A stretch of DNA of 64,000 bases, taken from positions 57,393 through 121,392 of the forward strand of contig FWCC01000240.1 in assembly GCA_900169235.1 (NCBI GenBank), read 5' to 3'. The DNA comes from Zarea fungicola (Eukaryota > Ascomycota > Sordariomycetes > Hypocreales > Cordycipitaceae). Position numbers and translations under genes: made by a program. Of the stretch, positions 11,481-23,320 are shown one piece after another (position 1 is the first letter of the stretch; each line of letters opens with the position of its first letter). The notes under the pieces were generated by a model. The model had not been told where the DNA came from, did not search any database, and saw nothing but the letters and a program-made list of their open reading frames with translations.

Positions 11481-12301
11481 GAATCATTCGGTAGAATGCA
11501 TCAAGGCATAAAACGTCTGGAAACAAATGTTATAGTGAGCTGGGACCCTTGACAAGCCTGCATAGCTCAGCAGTAAATTACTTGAGCGGTGCGCTTCAGA
11601 CAAACACAGAATAGCTGCCGACCTGCCAAACTGTGTCCTCTCTTATATTATAGGGAAGGTTGAAAAGGCGCTTTGTTTTAAATCTAAACTCAGTCATAGA
11701 ACATAACTCAAGAAAACACTGAATGCATCCAAAAAAAAAAAAAAAAAATTGGACTTTTACACGCTCTGCGTTTACAGCTCCAATCCTTACTGGCAAGTCA
11801 TGAATCCTGGAAATGTGCCACTGAAAATTACCAACGTATAGACGGGTGAGACAGACTACGCAGTATGCATCCGTACAAGAGCTATGTTTGCCTACACAAC
11901 AAATATATAGCCAGATTTATACTTATTGATGTCTTACAGAGTGCGTGATTATTTCTACCGCGTCGCGTGCAGAGTAAGTTCCAGCGGCCGGCGCTGGCTT
12001 ACAGTGTCTTGAACAAGGAGGCTGGTTTCTGCCAATGGTATGCTGGCTGCACAGCTTTAGCTCAGACACACCAACATACCAACCATGCCAGAAAACCCCC
12101 ATTCCAGCATGGGGGCTATTTTAAGTTTAAAGTTTTAGTACTCCGTCCAATCCCACAATATAAAAGGTGGCGTTGACCGTCAACTCCCAGACACACCCAA
12201 CTTACTCTTAAATCACAATTTGTTCATCCGAGTCGCACCCGAAATACTACACCTGCGTCTAAACCACACCAACTTCCAATTTATTTCAATCACTTACGAA
12301 A
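11481..12301. other. Intergenic region with an 18-base poly-A tract
   Basis: Apart from WD40 scraps at its left edge, no gene is visible. A run of 18 adenines occupies 11731-11748. The right end is the promoter and leader of the small secreted protein gene at 12302. Confidence 0.5.
12158..12167 (+). promoter_or_regulatory. Probable TATA box of the 12302 gene
   Basis: ATATAAAAGG lies 135 bases before the ATG of the small secreted protein gene, followed by a C/A-rich leader with TCACAA-type motifs. This is a common arrangement for strongly expressed fungal secreted-protein genes. Confidence 0.5.
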
Positions 12302-12550
12302 ATGCAAATGCTTTTTGCACTACTTTCACTGGCGACAAGTTTGGCCCTTGCGCGGCCATCGACAAACGAAGCAACGAAACCGGGGAGCAGTGGCTGTTCT
12401 ACTTTGCCAAAGACATGTCCCCGTCTATCTCCTCCCCCAGGTGCCGTAACGGTCAATTGTCTCCTCGATCCTTGCACAACTGCCACCTGTCCTGAAGGGT
12501 CAATTTGCTGCTCGAATTATATCAACGGCTGTAACCACGTCTGTATTTAA
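12302..12550 (+). CDS. Small secreted cysteine-rich protein (82 aa)
   Basis: An intronless 82-residue protein starting MQMLFALLSLATSLALA, a clear signal peptide with likely cleavage after ARP or ALA. The mature part of about 64 residues has nine cysteines, including the block CPEGSICC and the ending NGCNHVC. The pattern suggests a disulfide-knotted extracellular peptide of effector or antimicrobial type; I cannot assign it to a named family. An odd number of cysteines leaves one unpaired or hints that the mature form differs. A good TATA box lies upstream. The function is unknown. Confidence 0.7.
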   Translation: MQMLFALLSLATSLALARPSTNEATKPGSSGCSTLPKTCPRLSPPPGAVTVNCLLDPCTTATCPEGSICCSNYINGCNHVCI

Positions 12551-12964
12551 CCTGCAGAAACGTTGAACGGCGGGACTATAGAGTTGCATCACTGGCTGTA
12601 CGTCATTCTCTAAAGTCGGATCGGACCTTTTCATCAATTTGGGGTGAGAAACAATTCTTGCGACTCTTTAATATACAACATTATTGGTTTTGAAATGAAT
12701 GTTGAACGTTGGTAGTCATCTGGCGTGTGCACTGTTACAGACGATTGAAGTTATGAGTGCAAGGGCTCACATGCTTTTGCAGAAAGCGTACTTAAATGTA
12801 GTTAAAGTAGCAATTTGAAGATTTAAGATCGTTGAATCATGAATCATGAATCATGAATAATTTTCGTCAGTGCTGCCCACTATTGCCACGTTGCCACCAA
12901 GCGCCTCATTGATCTGTCCAGGCTGGCTTTGCACACTTGCCCACTAGACACGCTTAGACAAAGC
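12551..12964. other. Intergenic region with GAATCAT triplet repeat
   Basis: 3' flanks of two convergent secreted-protein genes. Three exact tandem copies of GAATCAT occupy 12834-12854. Nothing else stands out. Confidence 0.55.
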
Positions 12965-13696
12965 TTAGTGAGATACCTGGATAGCATAGAAATGTACTTC
13001 TGTAGGTCCTTCACCCTGGTTGTAGTTTCCAGCCTTGAAATAACTATCAGGGTTTTTGAGATCAAATGTGTCAAGCTTCTGGAACGTTCCCCCATTAAGA
13101 CTAACAGACAGTTTACCGCCTTCGTACCGAATCTCGTACGTGAATCGCTGTCCAACGGGGACGTGGCCGACGGCAAAGCTCGCCTGGTTGCAGGTTCTAC
13201 ATTTTTGCACCCCCATTTTCAGGTCGCCAGATGAGCTGTAGTAGAGTTCGCAGACTGGTTTGCTGGAAATGGCACCATCAATATGGATCTGGCCAACCAC
13301 GACGCGATCATCTTCAATGCGCTTCACAACGAGATCAGCAAAAAGTCGATTCTTCGCCTTGGTAGGGCTCCATTTGGCGGGAGAATTTTCCCGGAGCTCA
13401 GTGCGGCAGTGGTCGCTGTTTTCGGTTGTGACGCAGCCAGAGGACGAGGGGGATCCCGACACCTTCATGACAATGGCCCCATCACTTCCGGTGTAGAACA
13501 CGTCGGACTTGTAACCCGAGCAGCCTTTCAACTTGTCGGGGTTGATAGTGTCTGGGTGGCCCTCTTCACCAGTTGGCAGCTGAAGCTTCCATTTGGAAAG
13601 GTCGAATGTTCCTCCTGGAGCACAGCTTGATCCTTGTCCAGCCACCAGGCTAGAAAGCTGGGCAACGGCTAGAATGGTATAAGACAGACACCTCAT
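12965..13696 (-). CDS. Polysaccharide lyase family 7 (alginate lyase type), secreted
   Basis: Predicted to cut uronate polysaccharides such as alginate by beta-elimination outside the cell. A single exon encodes 243 residues with a signal peptide ending at about residue 20 (LSSLVAG-Q). The three diagnostic PL7 motifs are all present: R98-TELRE, Q136-I-H138 and Y219-FKAGNYNQ, giving the catalytic Arg, Gln, His and Tyr. The length equals a lone PL7 catalytic domain with no binding module. The six or more cysteines suit a secreted fold. A TATA-like element lies about 105 bases upstream. PL7 occurs sporadically in fungi. The true substrate could be alginate, glucuronan or a similar polyuronate. 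Confidence 0.9.
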   Translation of the reverse strand: MRCLSYTILAVAQLSSLVAGQGSSCAPGGTFDLSKWKLQLPTGEEGHPDTINPDKLKGCSGYKSDVFYTGSDGAIVMKVSGSPSSSGCVTTENSDHCRTELRENSPAKWSPTKAKNRLFADLVVKRIEDDRVVVGQIHIDGAISSKPVCELYYSSSGDLKMGVQKCRTCNQASFAVGHVPVGQRFTYEIRYEGGKLSVSLNGGTFQKLDTFDLKNPDSYFKAGNYNQGEGPTEVHFYAIQVSH

Positions 13697-13798
13697 CTTG
13701 ATGATTGAAAATAGAGAACTGAGAGGATTTGAATGATTTGAATTGCTTAAAGTGTTTATTAGGAGTCAATGTGATATACCTCGTCCATGATGCTCTAT

Positions 13799-13804
13799 TT
13801 TATA
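13799..13804 (-). promoter_or_regulatory. Probable TATA box of the PL7 lyase
   Basis: On the minus strand the sequence reads TATAAA within GGTATAAAATAG, about 105 bases upstream of the lyase ATG at 13696. Confidence 0.45.
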
Positions 13805-15861
13805 CCTGAGATTTCACGAAGGTCTTGAACTATAGTGGCGGAACATATAATTCCGTCAATGAGGAGGTAATATTTCAATCCTATATTAGTATAAATGCTC
13901 CAATGTCTGTTGTCAGCACATGGCTGTAAACTTGCACGACCCTACGTGCGAGCAATGTAGAGAAAGGTGCTGCCCGAAAACACAACCAAGCGGGTACCAA
14001 AACATTACCGCTTTCTGCACACTCGACAACCTGAACAGTATCCGCTTGCCAAGCTCTATGCCAAGCTTTGAGCCAAGCTTTCCCCAGGTTTTTGCACCAA
14101 TAAGCAGGAGCACATGTAAGAAAACGGAGTCCGGAGTCGGTAACGGGAAGTCAATGCGTGTGGCCTTTGCTGTAGCGTAGTATAGGCCGCGAGCACATGA
14201 CATTGTACTCCATGAAAAGTGAGCAAAGTTACACTAAGGTGCTATTAGCCTTACGCCTTGTGAGCAGGGCAAGCAGGGCTCTCACGTTTAAACTGCTGAT
14301 GCATCCCCGTTTACTATATTTGAAGTTTGTTATAGTTGTCCCCGCAAAATGGCCGCCCAATGTAGTATGCCGGTGGTTTTCAGCGTCCATTACCGGATGG
14401 CGAACTATCCCGAAACGATCTGCGTGGAGGGAAATTTCCTAGGGCTTAGTGTGAAACCTGCCTTCGGGGGTTTTGCCGCATCAAGTCGTGCACCGTTTTT
14501 GTGTCACTGAATCTGCAAATTGTCACATGGCAGGCTGTAATCCCATGAAGAACGGTGCCTAATCCAATAAGTAGATGGTCAAAATCAATTATTCCTCTGC
14601 TTTTTGTTATGAATTCCGACAGTGGGCGGCAGTACTCATGAAGCCGCCGGCTCTTGTCACAGTTGAGAGGAGGCTTGTAACTTTTAACAAGCTCCTAGTT
14701 ACTCTAGTCTCATAGCACGTGATAAATGGATGGCCTGGCACAATAATCTATACCTTGCTTGCTCTTTGATTCGGATTTGTTGCTTTTATAGAATGTTCTG
14801 GCGTTATCATGCACGTATTCAAAGGCCTTCTCTTGGTAGTAATATCGGTAGTAACTTAGTTTAATGGCCCTTAAAGTAATCCGGAGCAGTTGCTCCCTAT
14901 ATAGTATTCACAAATAGAGGAAAGGAGATTATAGTAACTATTGTGGCTATTGACTGTCTCTCTTTGGTAGGCATGGTCAGCACGTTGACCGTCGAAGGCC
15001 TGCATCCAGGTATCTAAATCTCCCTAGCTTGATTACTCTCTTTAACAGACTGGCGCTACACATGAATTAGAATCTTTGCCGTCCGTTCTCAGGGCTGAAA
15101 TGATACAGCATGAGAGAGTTTGAATCAGACAGTCGTCATAAAAGCACAGGAGCAGCAAAATCGCTAACTTACACCAAACCACAAACATACCTCAAGAACC
15201 AAGTTAACAATAAACGATTTTTGAACATTACCACAATCCAAGTCATAATTGTCAAGCTATCAGAGCAGATCCATTCTTCTGCCAGCTTCTCAGCTTTGGA
15301 GTGGTACACATCGTGGCTAATATAGCTGAAATGCCGGCCAGTTCCAAGGTAGCCAAGAAACTCCCCATAGTCAGTACACCGGGAAATATTTCTACCAGTA
15401 AGGTATTTAGGAGCTTACTTTAATAAAGAAATACTAGAGGTAGAGATAATAGTATATTTAGAGGAATAGAAGAATTATCATCTGTATATATGAGGACTAA
15501 GTCTTTATGTTATGGTAGATGTTAAATCATACTGGGCTAATAGAAGTGACGATAGCCTAACTAAATTTTAGCGCTCGACATTGCGCAGCAGCGTCGCGGA
15601 GGATGCCAATTAGAGCTCTCACTACAACAAAGGTGCAAAAAGCGAGAGTGCGCACATATGTTACGTGTTGGGGTATCGCCCTCTATTCCAACTTATCTAC
15701 TTCTTTGGGTTTCAGTTTATAAGCCTTCTACATAATAGTCTTAGCAAGCTGATGGTACTAATATTAATGCTGAAACTGGGCAAGGTGGACTGCTAATTCC
15801 ACTTTACAGTAGTACATCAGCGCTTGAGATTGAACCAAATTAAAACGCAATTTTCAAAGTG

Positions 15862-16317
15862 ATGGCTCTTGTACTCCAGCGTTTAGTTTTGTTAGCAATA
15901 GTGTCATCGCTTCAACTCGTCCATCTTGTTAACTTCCGCCTCCCCGTGGGGAATGTCCTGTGGAGATTGAACAGATTGAACAGCAAGAACAAGGTGCTGG
16001 AGTCGTTTGTACCTCCCCTGCCTAGCTACAGAAGCACTGGGGAGCAGCACTGGCTGTTGAGCGGCTATTACTTTAGTGGTGGTGATACTGCCCTCACTAG
16101 AGATAGCATTGTAGCCTCGCTCCCGGCTGTATTAGCCAACAAGACCCATTCATATTGTCGTGTAAAGCTGCAACTGCGGCGAGACGACAGGAAGTACGAA
16201 AGAAAGTACATCAGGTGGATATTAGTTACGTCTAAACAATTGCTCGGCGGGCTTTATGATGCTCAAAACTGGTCCTGCAAGTTTGGGGCTGGATCAGGGA
16301 TCTGTACAGTTTGGTAA
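15862..16317 (+). CDS. Hypothetical protein, doubtful (151 aa)
   Basis: An ATG at 15862 opens a 151-codon frame beginning with a hydrophobic stretch (MALVLQRLVLLAIVSSLQLV) that could be a signal peptide or anchor. The remainder is basic and resembles nothing I know. The surrounding DNA is AT-rich while this piece is of more balanced composition, which could reflect a gene or the remnant of a repeat. No TATA box or introns support it. Confidence 0.2.
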   Translation: MALVLQRLVLLAIVSSLQLVHLVNFRLPVGNVLWRLNRLNSKNKVLESFVPPLPSYRSTGEQHWLLSGYYFSGGDTALTRDSIVASLPAVLANKTHSYCRVKLQLRRDDRKYERKYIRWILVTSKQLLGGLYDAQNWSCKFGAGSGICTVW

Positions 16318-16635
16318 CATATTGACAGACAACCAATCACACCATTTTTCCTTATCTTTTGCCTCACCAGAACAACCTAGTTTCGGAGCGCCCTCCACCC
16401 ACTTTTGCGCTATTCCGGGGTGGTAATTGTACATTCCCTTATCTTTTCAAGTTTGTGTATCATGTGTCTAATAAAAAAGTAATATGTATTCAAGTAGTTA
16501 ATTTCAATCCTTCATTCTTACTTTTCAAACACGTTTATGCTCCTATTTTTCAAAATGCAGTTTTATTTTATCGCTGTTATGCTTCATGCTTACTCAAAAC
16601 ACCACACCATTCATCGCCATTACCAATGAGCCATT

Positions 16636-17590
16636 TTACTTCTGGCCCAATGCCCGCGACGCATCAAGGAAGAAACTGCACATTTTGGTTGCCAGCATGT
16701 CCCCCGCATGGGGCCAGTTGACGCGGCTCATGCCATCCATATACATACTCTCTGAAAAGTACCCATCCCGGTGTCGACCCTTGAGGATGATTGTCATTGT
16801 CTTCTCGTCAAACTCCGGGTGGCCCTGGAAGGAGAGAATACGACCGGGTTTATACATGCCATGCACACCGCAGGCCACTGAGCCGCCGATGCTATCGACG
16901 CCGGGTGGCAGCGTCACGACAGCGTCGCGGTGTGTCTGATGCATGCTCTGTTCACGCAGTCAGACAAAACACGGGTCGACCAAATCGAAAACTATGCAAA
17001 AACAAGGAAAGGACTTACTATAGTAGGAACGCCAAAGAATCGACGGCCGGCCTCGCTCAACTGAATCTCCGTCACCGAATTCTCCCACCCACCGGGGTTG
17101 ACCGCAACCCGACCGCCTAGCGTCCGGGCAATTATCTGATGGCCGAAGCAAATTCCAATAACAGGCTTTTGCGAGTTCTTGAAAAAGTCGGAGAGGTAGT
17201 CAATGAGGGCGAGGATCCATGGCTCATTGTCAAAAGCTGTGTGTTCTTTGCGATTTAATTGTCAGCACATCACCCACACACCGACAGACGACGGGCTAGA
17301 GCTCCAGCTACCCACTGCCTGACCACTACGAGAAGAAGGAAAGAAGAAGAAAAAAACTCACTGCTACCAGAAAGCATCAACCCGTCGAAATCTTCAAACA
17401 CCGGATACACATGCGCCTTGACGACATCCCACTTGGTGACCACTACCTCCACCTCGCTGTCGGGGCGGGGGAGGCCGTGCATGCCCTTGGTCAGTAGGGC
17501 GCCGAACATGTCGCCATAGGAGCCCCGGAGGGTGTCTACGCCTGGGAAGGGGACGTCGCACTCGAGAACGGCGAGACGAAACTTGGCCAT
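16636..17590 (-). CDS. Class I glutamine amidotransferase-like protein
   Basis: Three exons on the minus strand, 17590-17362, 17245-17019 and 16947-16636, encode about 255 residues. The start MAKFRLAVLECD and the blocks VIGICFGHQIIA (nucleophile elbow Cys) and LSFQGHPEFDEK (catalytic His and Glu) define a stand-alone GATase1 domain of the type related to GMP synthase glutaminase. No synthase domain is attached, and fungal proteins of this kind are mostly uncharacterised; they probably hydrolyse a glutamine-like amide in the cytosol. Introns of 116 and 71 bases have GT..AG ends and restore the frame. The 5' side carries long pyrimidine tracts on the coding strand, a usual fungal promoter feature. 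Confidence 0.88.
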
Positions 17591-17696
17591 TGTGATGGGT
17601 ACGAGGTATTGTATGGTGATGAAGTATGAGGTATTGTATTGTATTGTGAGTTTGTGACTGTGTGTGAGGGTATCTTGAGTTGACTGATGATGGAAC

Positions 17697-17753
17697 AAAA
17701 ACACCAAAAAGGAGGGGGGAAGGGGAAAGAAAGAAAGAAAGAAGAGAGAGGAA
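17697..17753. other. Purine-rich tract upstream of the amidotransferase
   Basis: About 55 bases almost entirely A and G, including repeated GAAA units. On the coding (minus) strand of the amidotransferase it is a CT-rich tract 110-160 bases before the ATG, where fungal promoters often have one. Confidence 0.5.
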
Positions 17754-20700
17754 CAAGCTCAACAACTCCAGGATCCTCAGCAGGGACGACGAAAAAAAAA
17801 CCTTGCCCCCAGCCAAGAGCCACCAGCACGCAAGCTCTCCGCTGTCTACCGTGCTCGAAACTCCTCTACGGTTTCCGACCTGCTCTCTACCCCATTTGCC
17901 CATCTCCGTCGCCTCTACGCGTTCTCCAAAAAAAAATTACAAAGCTGTGCTATGCCAGCTACGTCAAGGCTTCAGATCCCATGACCTGTTCGCCCAATGC
18001 CCGCCCAAGCCGATGCCCACATCCAAGCGGCAGTAATCTCACTTGCCCCTCGCTACTGAAAAAGTAGCGTCCTTGAACCACGCCCTGGCCCTGCTCCTAT
18101 GAGCGGAGTCCCATCTTCGTGAGGGGAAATGGATGGATGTGATGGGGCCTGCCCTTCACAAGTCGGTGCAGAATTTTTCTCGTCGCTTCGTAGTCCAGTA
18201 ATGCGTCGGCAGCTCAAATATCTGTGACCTTATGAAAACCCCATCCCAGCATCCTGCGTAGGATCTGATTGGATCACCGCGCCACGCCAAAAACTCACAC
18301 GTATACACACCCGGTAACTATTCTCCACAAGCCTCTTCACTTTCTGGCCAATGCGTAACAAAGCTAGGCAGATACTGGCGTTAGATGGGTTGGCAGTTTT
18401 GGCTCCCGAAAGCCTGTTCCGTGCTCCGGTCCCGGCGGGGGAAGCCCTGGTCGTCTCAGAATCAAATCTTACAAAATAAAAAAACTTATTTTCTGCCCCT
18501 CTAGTTACCCGAATCACCCCTAACCCTTTTGTACAAGGTGTCCCTGTATTTACGAGGAAACTAGCTGCGGGGTTCAAAGGAAGCAGAAGCCTGCACCTAC
18601 GTCAGGCCCTGTTCCATAACTAGTAACTACCATGTAATAAATGGGAAGGGGAAAAATTTTCCCATGCTCGACTGGCTGCCTCGTCCTTTTAATTGTGGAG
18701 TTTGGCTGTCAACTGTTTGTCAATCATTGCTTCCAGAAGGTTGCGGAGTCTCTCTTCTCCTTTGTGATTTGTTTATTGGTTGCTGGCTAGTAAATCCCCG
18801 AAAATCATTTCGATTCGCAGTTCAAGAAATCTCACGTAAAAACGCCATTTACTAAAAGAGTGAGCGAGGCGGGGTTCACCACATTCTTTGGATGTCACTG
18901 CTCCTTTATTCCATTTTCTCTCTTCTCCGTTGCTATGTTGAATACTGAACGGTAAAAATTGAGACAGGCTACTGATCACAAGTTGGTCATGTCGATTCTG
19001 TGCTTGCCTGCTCTTCGTTCCAGGCAAAATACACCTTTGTGGTAGAACTTGTGGTTGTTGATCATACAGGGGTCTCCCACAAACTTGCGCAAAGTCGACC
19101 CTAGACTCCAGGTCACCGGGCGTAAACGGAAGTGGCGGGGTTTCATCCAGCTAATGCCGTCGCCCGCAGTTCCGGTCTCTTTCCCCTCAATGATTGTTTA
19201 TTGTCAATAAAGCAATTCTGGGGGGGCAATCACCAATAGATGGAGCCGGGGACGTCACATGGCTAAGAAGCATGGCTTGCGTCGCTTGCAGCCAGCCCCA
19301 GTAGTGAATAAACTCGAGGACACTTGCGACTGCTAAATTGATGCGCTGCAGTGGCTGCCCGCTTTGACACCTGGTGCAGATACCAATGGATATATGTCAC
19401 TAGTTTGACGTTATGAATAGAATGGCACTTGAAGAACTCATGTCAGGGCTAGTTATGATACTCATTTTCCCAGTGCCAGCTATCCACTTTGCGTCTCTGT
19501 GGTTGCCGACAATTTACAGATATTCGGACTATGCTAAGGTTTGGAGTTCTCAGATTGTGGACGTCCACCACCATTGCGATTGCCCTTACTTCTGTGCAGC
19601 CTTTTTGATTTTCTAGCAGGCGGGCATATAATAAAAGCAAAGCATGTATATTATTTTAAAACAATTTAATAAAATAAAACGACAAAACTTTGCAGACCAA
19701 TGGTACCCTTACCATGCTGGACATTAACCAACCCTAATCAGTGATCCCCCTTGCGGAGCATTACACTCCAAGCCAAGCATCGCCATCATCCAAAAGCCAA
19801 GAACTGGCCATGTAGGTGTAGAGAACTTGGACGCGATTTCTTTTGAAACGCTCCGTCGATTTGTTTTGAGTGAGCTGTTCTGGATTCTGGTGCAGTAAGA
19901 CGCGGCCACAATATTATAGTCCTCAACCTACCCTATGCCCGCCTACTTGACTTTGAGCAACTGTCACACGCTTACAGGACTGGCAAGTAGTCAGAGTAAA
20001 TTTTAAAGTCGTTTAATTTCCGTAGTCTAGTCATTTACTGTTTCGCTTTTATTTCTTGTCCCTTGGGCCTAGGTATCAATGCCTGTTACCAAGGCAGGCG
20101 ATCCAACTCAGGCTTTTCATCATTGTCCGTGGGCCTGCTAGCTGAGAAGTTTGCATCTTGAATGTCCAGTGCAGTACTTACTATACGCAATGTAGCTTAA
20201 TCTAAGAAAAAAACTGGTTAGGAAAGAAACGGATAAATTGCTCGCGAACTAATCTCTCTCTCGCATAATGGCTGGTCTTTACCTTGCCGCCTCAATGTAG
20301 CTGCCGCACAGATCGCATTCTCAGACGAGACGCGATAAATAAACGAGCAGTGTGACGTTGGGTACGGTGTAATCCATGTCTGAGTTTCTTGCTTCTCTAC
20401 TGGGTTTGATTGGCTCCGGAATCCTCCCTGTGTCGCAGTGGAATTTAACTTCCATCTGAAAGAAGCAAACAAATATGATTATACCCAGGGACGAGCGCTG
20501 GTGCCAGCTGGACAAACTACAGCTGAGCCAATATCGGCCAGCCTCTGGACCAAATGAATTCCGCCCTTTAACCAAAATAAAGCTAATTATTAGAACCTAG
20601 CATCTCTATATTTCTATTTTTCGTCTTGGATTTTTTATTCTCAATTCATCACGTAGTCTGTAGTTCTCTTAACGTAACTTTAATGTCCTAGACGCCACAC

Positions 20701-20896
20701 TCAAGCTGGGGCTTGGAATAGACCAGAGACAGGTTGTCTTGACGGTGGTTGTGTCTTATATTTTATTAAGATATACATGGGAATATGAATGTCTAGTTAA
20801 CAGCTCAAGTTTACTTGTATATAAAATGTAGTACTGGTGGTAAAAGGCTCTGCAAGTCGTGTAAACCTTTCTCTCCTCATCATTCATCTTATTACC

Positions 20897-21172
20897 ATGA
20901 AGTTCATCTTAGTGTAGTCGCTGCCATCTGCAGCAAAGTGATCGCAATGCCAAATAAGTTCCATCGACGACGCGTTTAAATCGCATATTAACGCAATTAC
21001 AGGCTGCTGGTCTGTTGGCTAAGCCACAAGGGGATATCATTGTCCCAGTTGACGCCGACGTCCCGGTCAAGGGCAACATTAAGAGACGGGACGGTATCGA
21101 CGTCATACATAAGCCGATATCCAGGTTGATATTAACATTCTTTAGACATGTCCAGAAACGTGGCAGCAATTG
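20897..21172 (+). pseudogene. Possible broken small secreted protein gene
   Basis: A TATA-like element (TGTATATAAAATG, 20817-20829) precedes ATG 20897, which begins MKFILV, then TAG. Shifting one base continues as VAAICSK, a plausible signal-peptide core. A GT at 20938 and an AG at 21002 could bound an intron, after which the frame reads AAGLLAKPQGDIIVPVDADV and reaches a dibasic KRR. This would make a small secreted pro-protein interrupted by one frameshift or stop. The evidence is limited to frame appearance and could be chance. Confidence 0.3.
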
Positions 21173-23159
21173 TACGATATATAGCATGTGATCGCAAAGA
21201 AGGGATTTGTATTCAGCATAGCCAGTAATAATATGGGTTGAATATTGAGCTGCACTAGGCTATTTGCTGTTTCAGTCCATTCTCTCAAATAATACGGTTT
21301 GCATTGGGCCCTGGCCGATTAAGAAACAACTTGAAACACCATTGCAAGGCAAAATAGCCGTAAAAAAGAACCCGCTGTGTCGTTGATAGCTAGTGCCGCT
21401 TCAGCCGCTGTAGATGACACCAAACTAGGGGATAGCTCATGAAAGTCCCTGCTACTAACTAATAAGGAGAAGACGTAGACAGGAATTAACCATGACCACT
21501 TACGGCCGTGCAGGAGATAAAGACGTCAATTTTGGACATTTAAGAGGACTTAGCTAGCAAAGCCTAACCCTGCTTAGTTACAGGGCGTAATAAACAAATT
21601 GAGGCGTGCAAACTAACTCGTTTCCAAGTTCCAAGATTATTTCCACTAGGTAACGAGAGGCTGCCACGTTTAGCAGGCGACGCTGCCAGTCTCACTCCGA
21701 GACACTCTTGCAACAGCCTAACCTTTCATCCTTGCCAAAGACGCCCAATTACATAGCCATGTCAACGGCTATCGAGCAACGGATCACAAGACGTCGCTGC
21801 TCCGGTGCGCCGTGCGTCATTTTGAATGGCACCTTTGCTAAATTAAACTTGGTCCCCTGCTCGCCGCGGACTATGCCAGGCAACCAACTCTGGGCTCGAA
21901 TGGTATGCTTCAAGATGCGCTCAATATGCATTCCAGCTTCAGCCGCTGCCTCTTGGGAATAAATTGCTGCACCGGTCAAGGCGAATTGGAATAGTCTGGA
22001 CTGTTTAAATTGCCCTCTCTCTGCAGCTAGGCATCTGTTGCAGGCGCCTCCCGCGGGTTTGGCGGCGATGGATGCCACCCAACAAGCTTCTGCAAGGCAA
22101 ACATGAATGTTGCGCCGTATCAGGCCTCGTGCTCGCAGCCTCGTTTCTGCGCCTTTTACTTCGCCCCAGCGCGCTTGCCCCGGAAACATGTGTCCTAAAA
22201 TATGCAAAAGTTCTTGTAATATCGAATGTCGGATGAATGCTACGCAATATTATTGGTGGTGGCTGAATTGGCTGCCTTGCTTACTTGACCCGTCTTACTG
22301 TGCTGTTGCGCGACAAAGGACCCATTAGAGAGGTGCTATCCGAATCATTATCCAAGACTGTACGGAGTACTAACATACTATTCTGAAAATTGTATATTCA
22401 CTTCAGCTAAAGTGTCTTCAAAGGGTACTATCAATCTGTCTTCCTCAGTTACGTCAGATGCTCTTGCATTTGTAACTGTCCAGCAGTTTACTCTGTTGGC
22501 ACAAATGCTGCATTTTCAGTGTCAAACATGCCACTGATGACAATTGTCCCAGCCAGGTTATTAGTTGATCCCTGCTCCCTGCACGAAAGCTCGGTCGAAC
22601 CGGCGCCCCCAAAACTAACAAGACATGCCCAAATTAGGATCTAGACCACCCACACTATCTATTCATGGCGAATCACCCACGAGGCTGAGTGCTACGCCCC
22701 CACTAGCTGCACCCCATATCTGCAGTTCTTCAACGCTATTCGCCTATAATCCTTCCGAATAGGTCTTTGCCTGGTCTGATACTTTGGCCCCCGAATCCTC
22801 CCAGACAATCACACGCAGCAAGGCTTTGGCCTCGCCTCTATATTCAGCCTCACCATTCATCAGACCAGGCAACAATTTTGATCAATCACCCTCCATCCCA
22901 TCCCATTGGCTCATCCGAGCAGCCACAGTTCGCCGGTTTGCCCCAGCCGCGGAAACGATGACTCCTTTCCCAAAGCAGTGATAGAACCACATTTGCGCAG
23001 GGGCGCTCGTCTACCAAGTCGCCTGGTACGCTGCCAATGACACGGCGTCGCCCAAACGGGCATCGTTTTGCAGACAGGCTGCGCCTCTATAACGGCTAAT
23101 CGCAAGGCTAGCTCCACGCGAGGGCAACCGGCCAGCTGGCTGCAACTGTGATGATGCCT

Positions 23160-23175
23160 CGTGTATATATACACG
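23160..23175. promoter_or_regulatory. Palindromic TATA region of the repeat-protein gene
   Basis: CGTGTATATATACACG is a perfect 16-base palindrome centred on a TATA core, about 150 bases before the ATG at 23321. It is probably the core promoter of the GWPPCSTCK repeat gene. Confidence 0.5.
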
Positions 23176-23320
23176 GCTGTCGTCTCCGATAGTAGTCTTG
23201 TTCTCTTTCTGTATACCATATCAATCAAGAGCTACAGAATCGTTCAAAACACAAAACAGCACAAGCACACCCAATTCCTTTCAACTATCAACAGAGACCA
23301 AGACGCACAAGGACAGCAGC

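Larger units (their letters stand above)
13697..16635. other. Gene-poor AT-rich region
   Basis: Nearly 3 kb between the lyase promoter and the amidotransferase stop. The part from 14700 to 15860 is AT-rich with stops in all frames. The only sizeable open frame is 15862-16317, listed separately with low confidence. I found no terminal inverted repeats or transposase motif by eye. Confidence 0.5.
17591..23320. other. Long gene-poor AT-rich block
   Basis: The largest gap in the window, 5.7 kb. After the amidotransferase promoter (to about 18100) the sequence becomes AT-rich with no long open frame on either strand. A possible broken small gene at 20897-21172 is listed separately. From 22600 the base composition recovers and the promoter of the repeat-protein gene begins. 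I saw no recognisable transposon domain. Confidence 0.5.

Noticed and set aside
18230..18577. 115-codon minus-strand open frame in the AT-rich block
   Set aside because: No recognisable motif, promoter or codon pattern.
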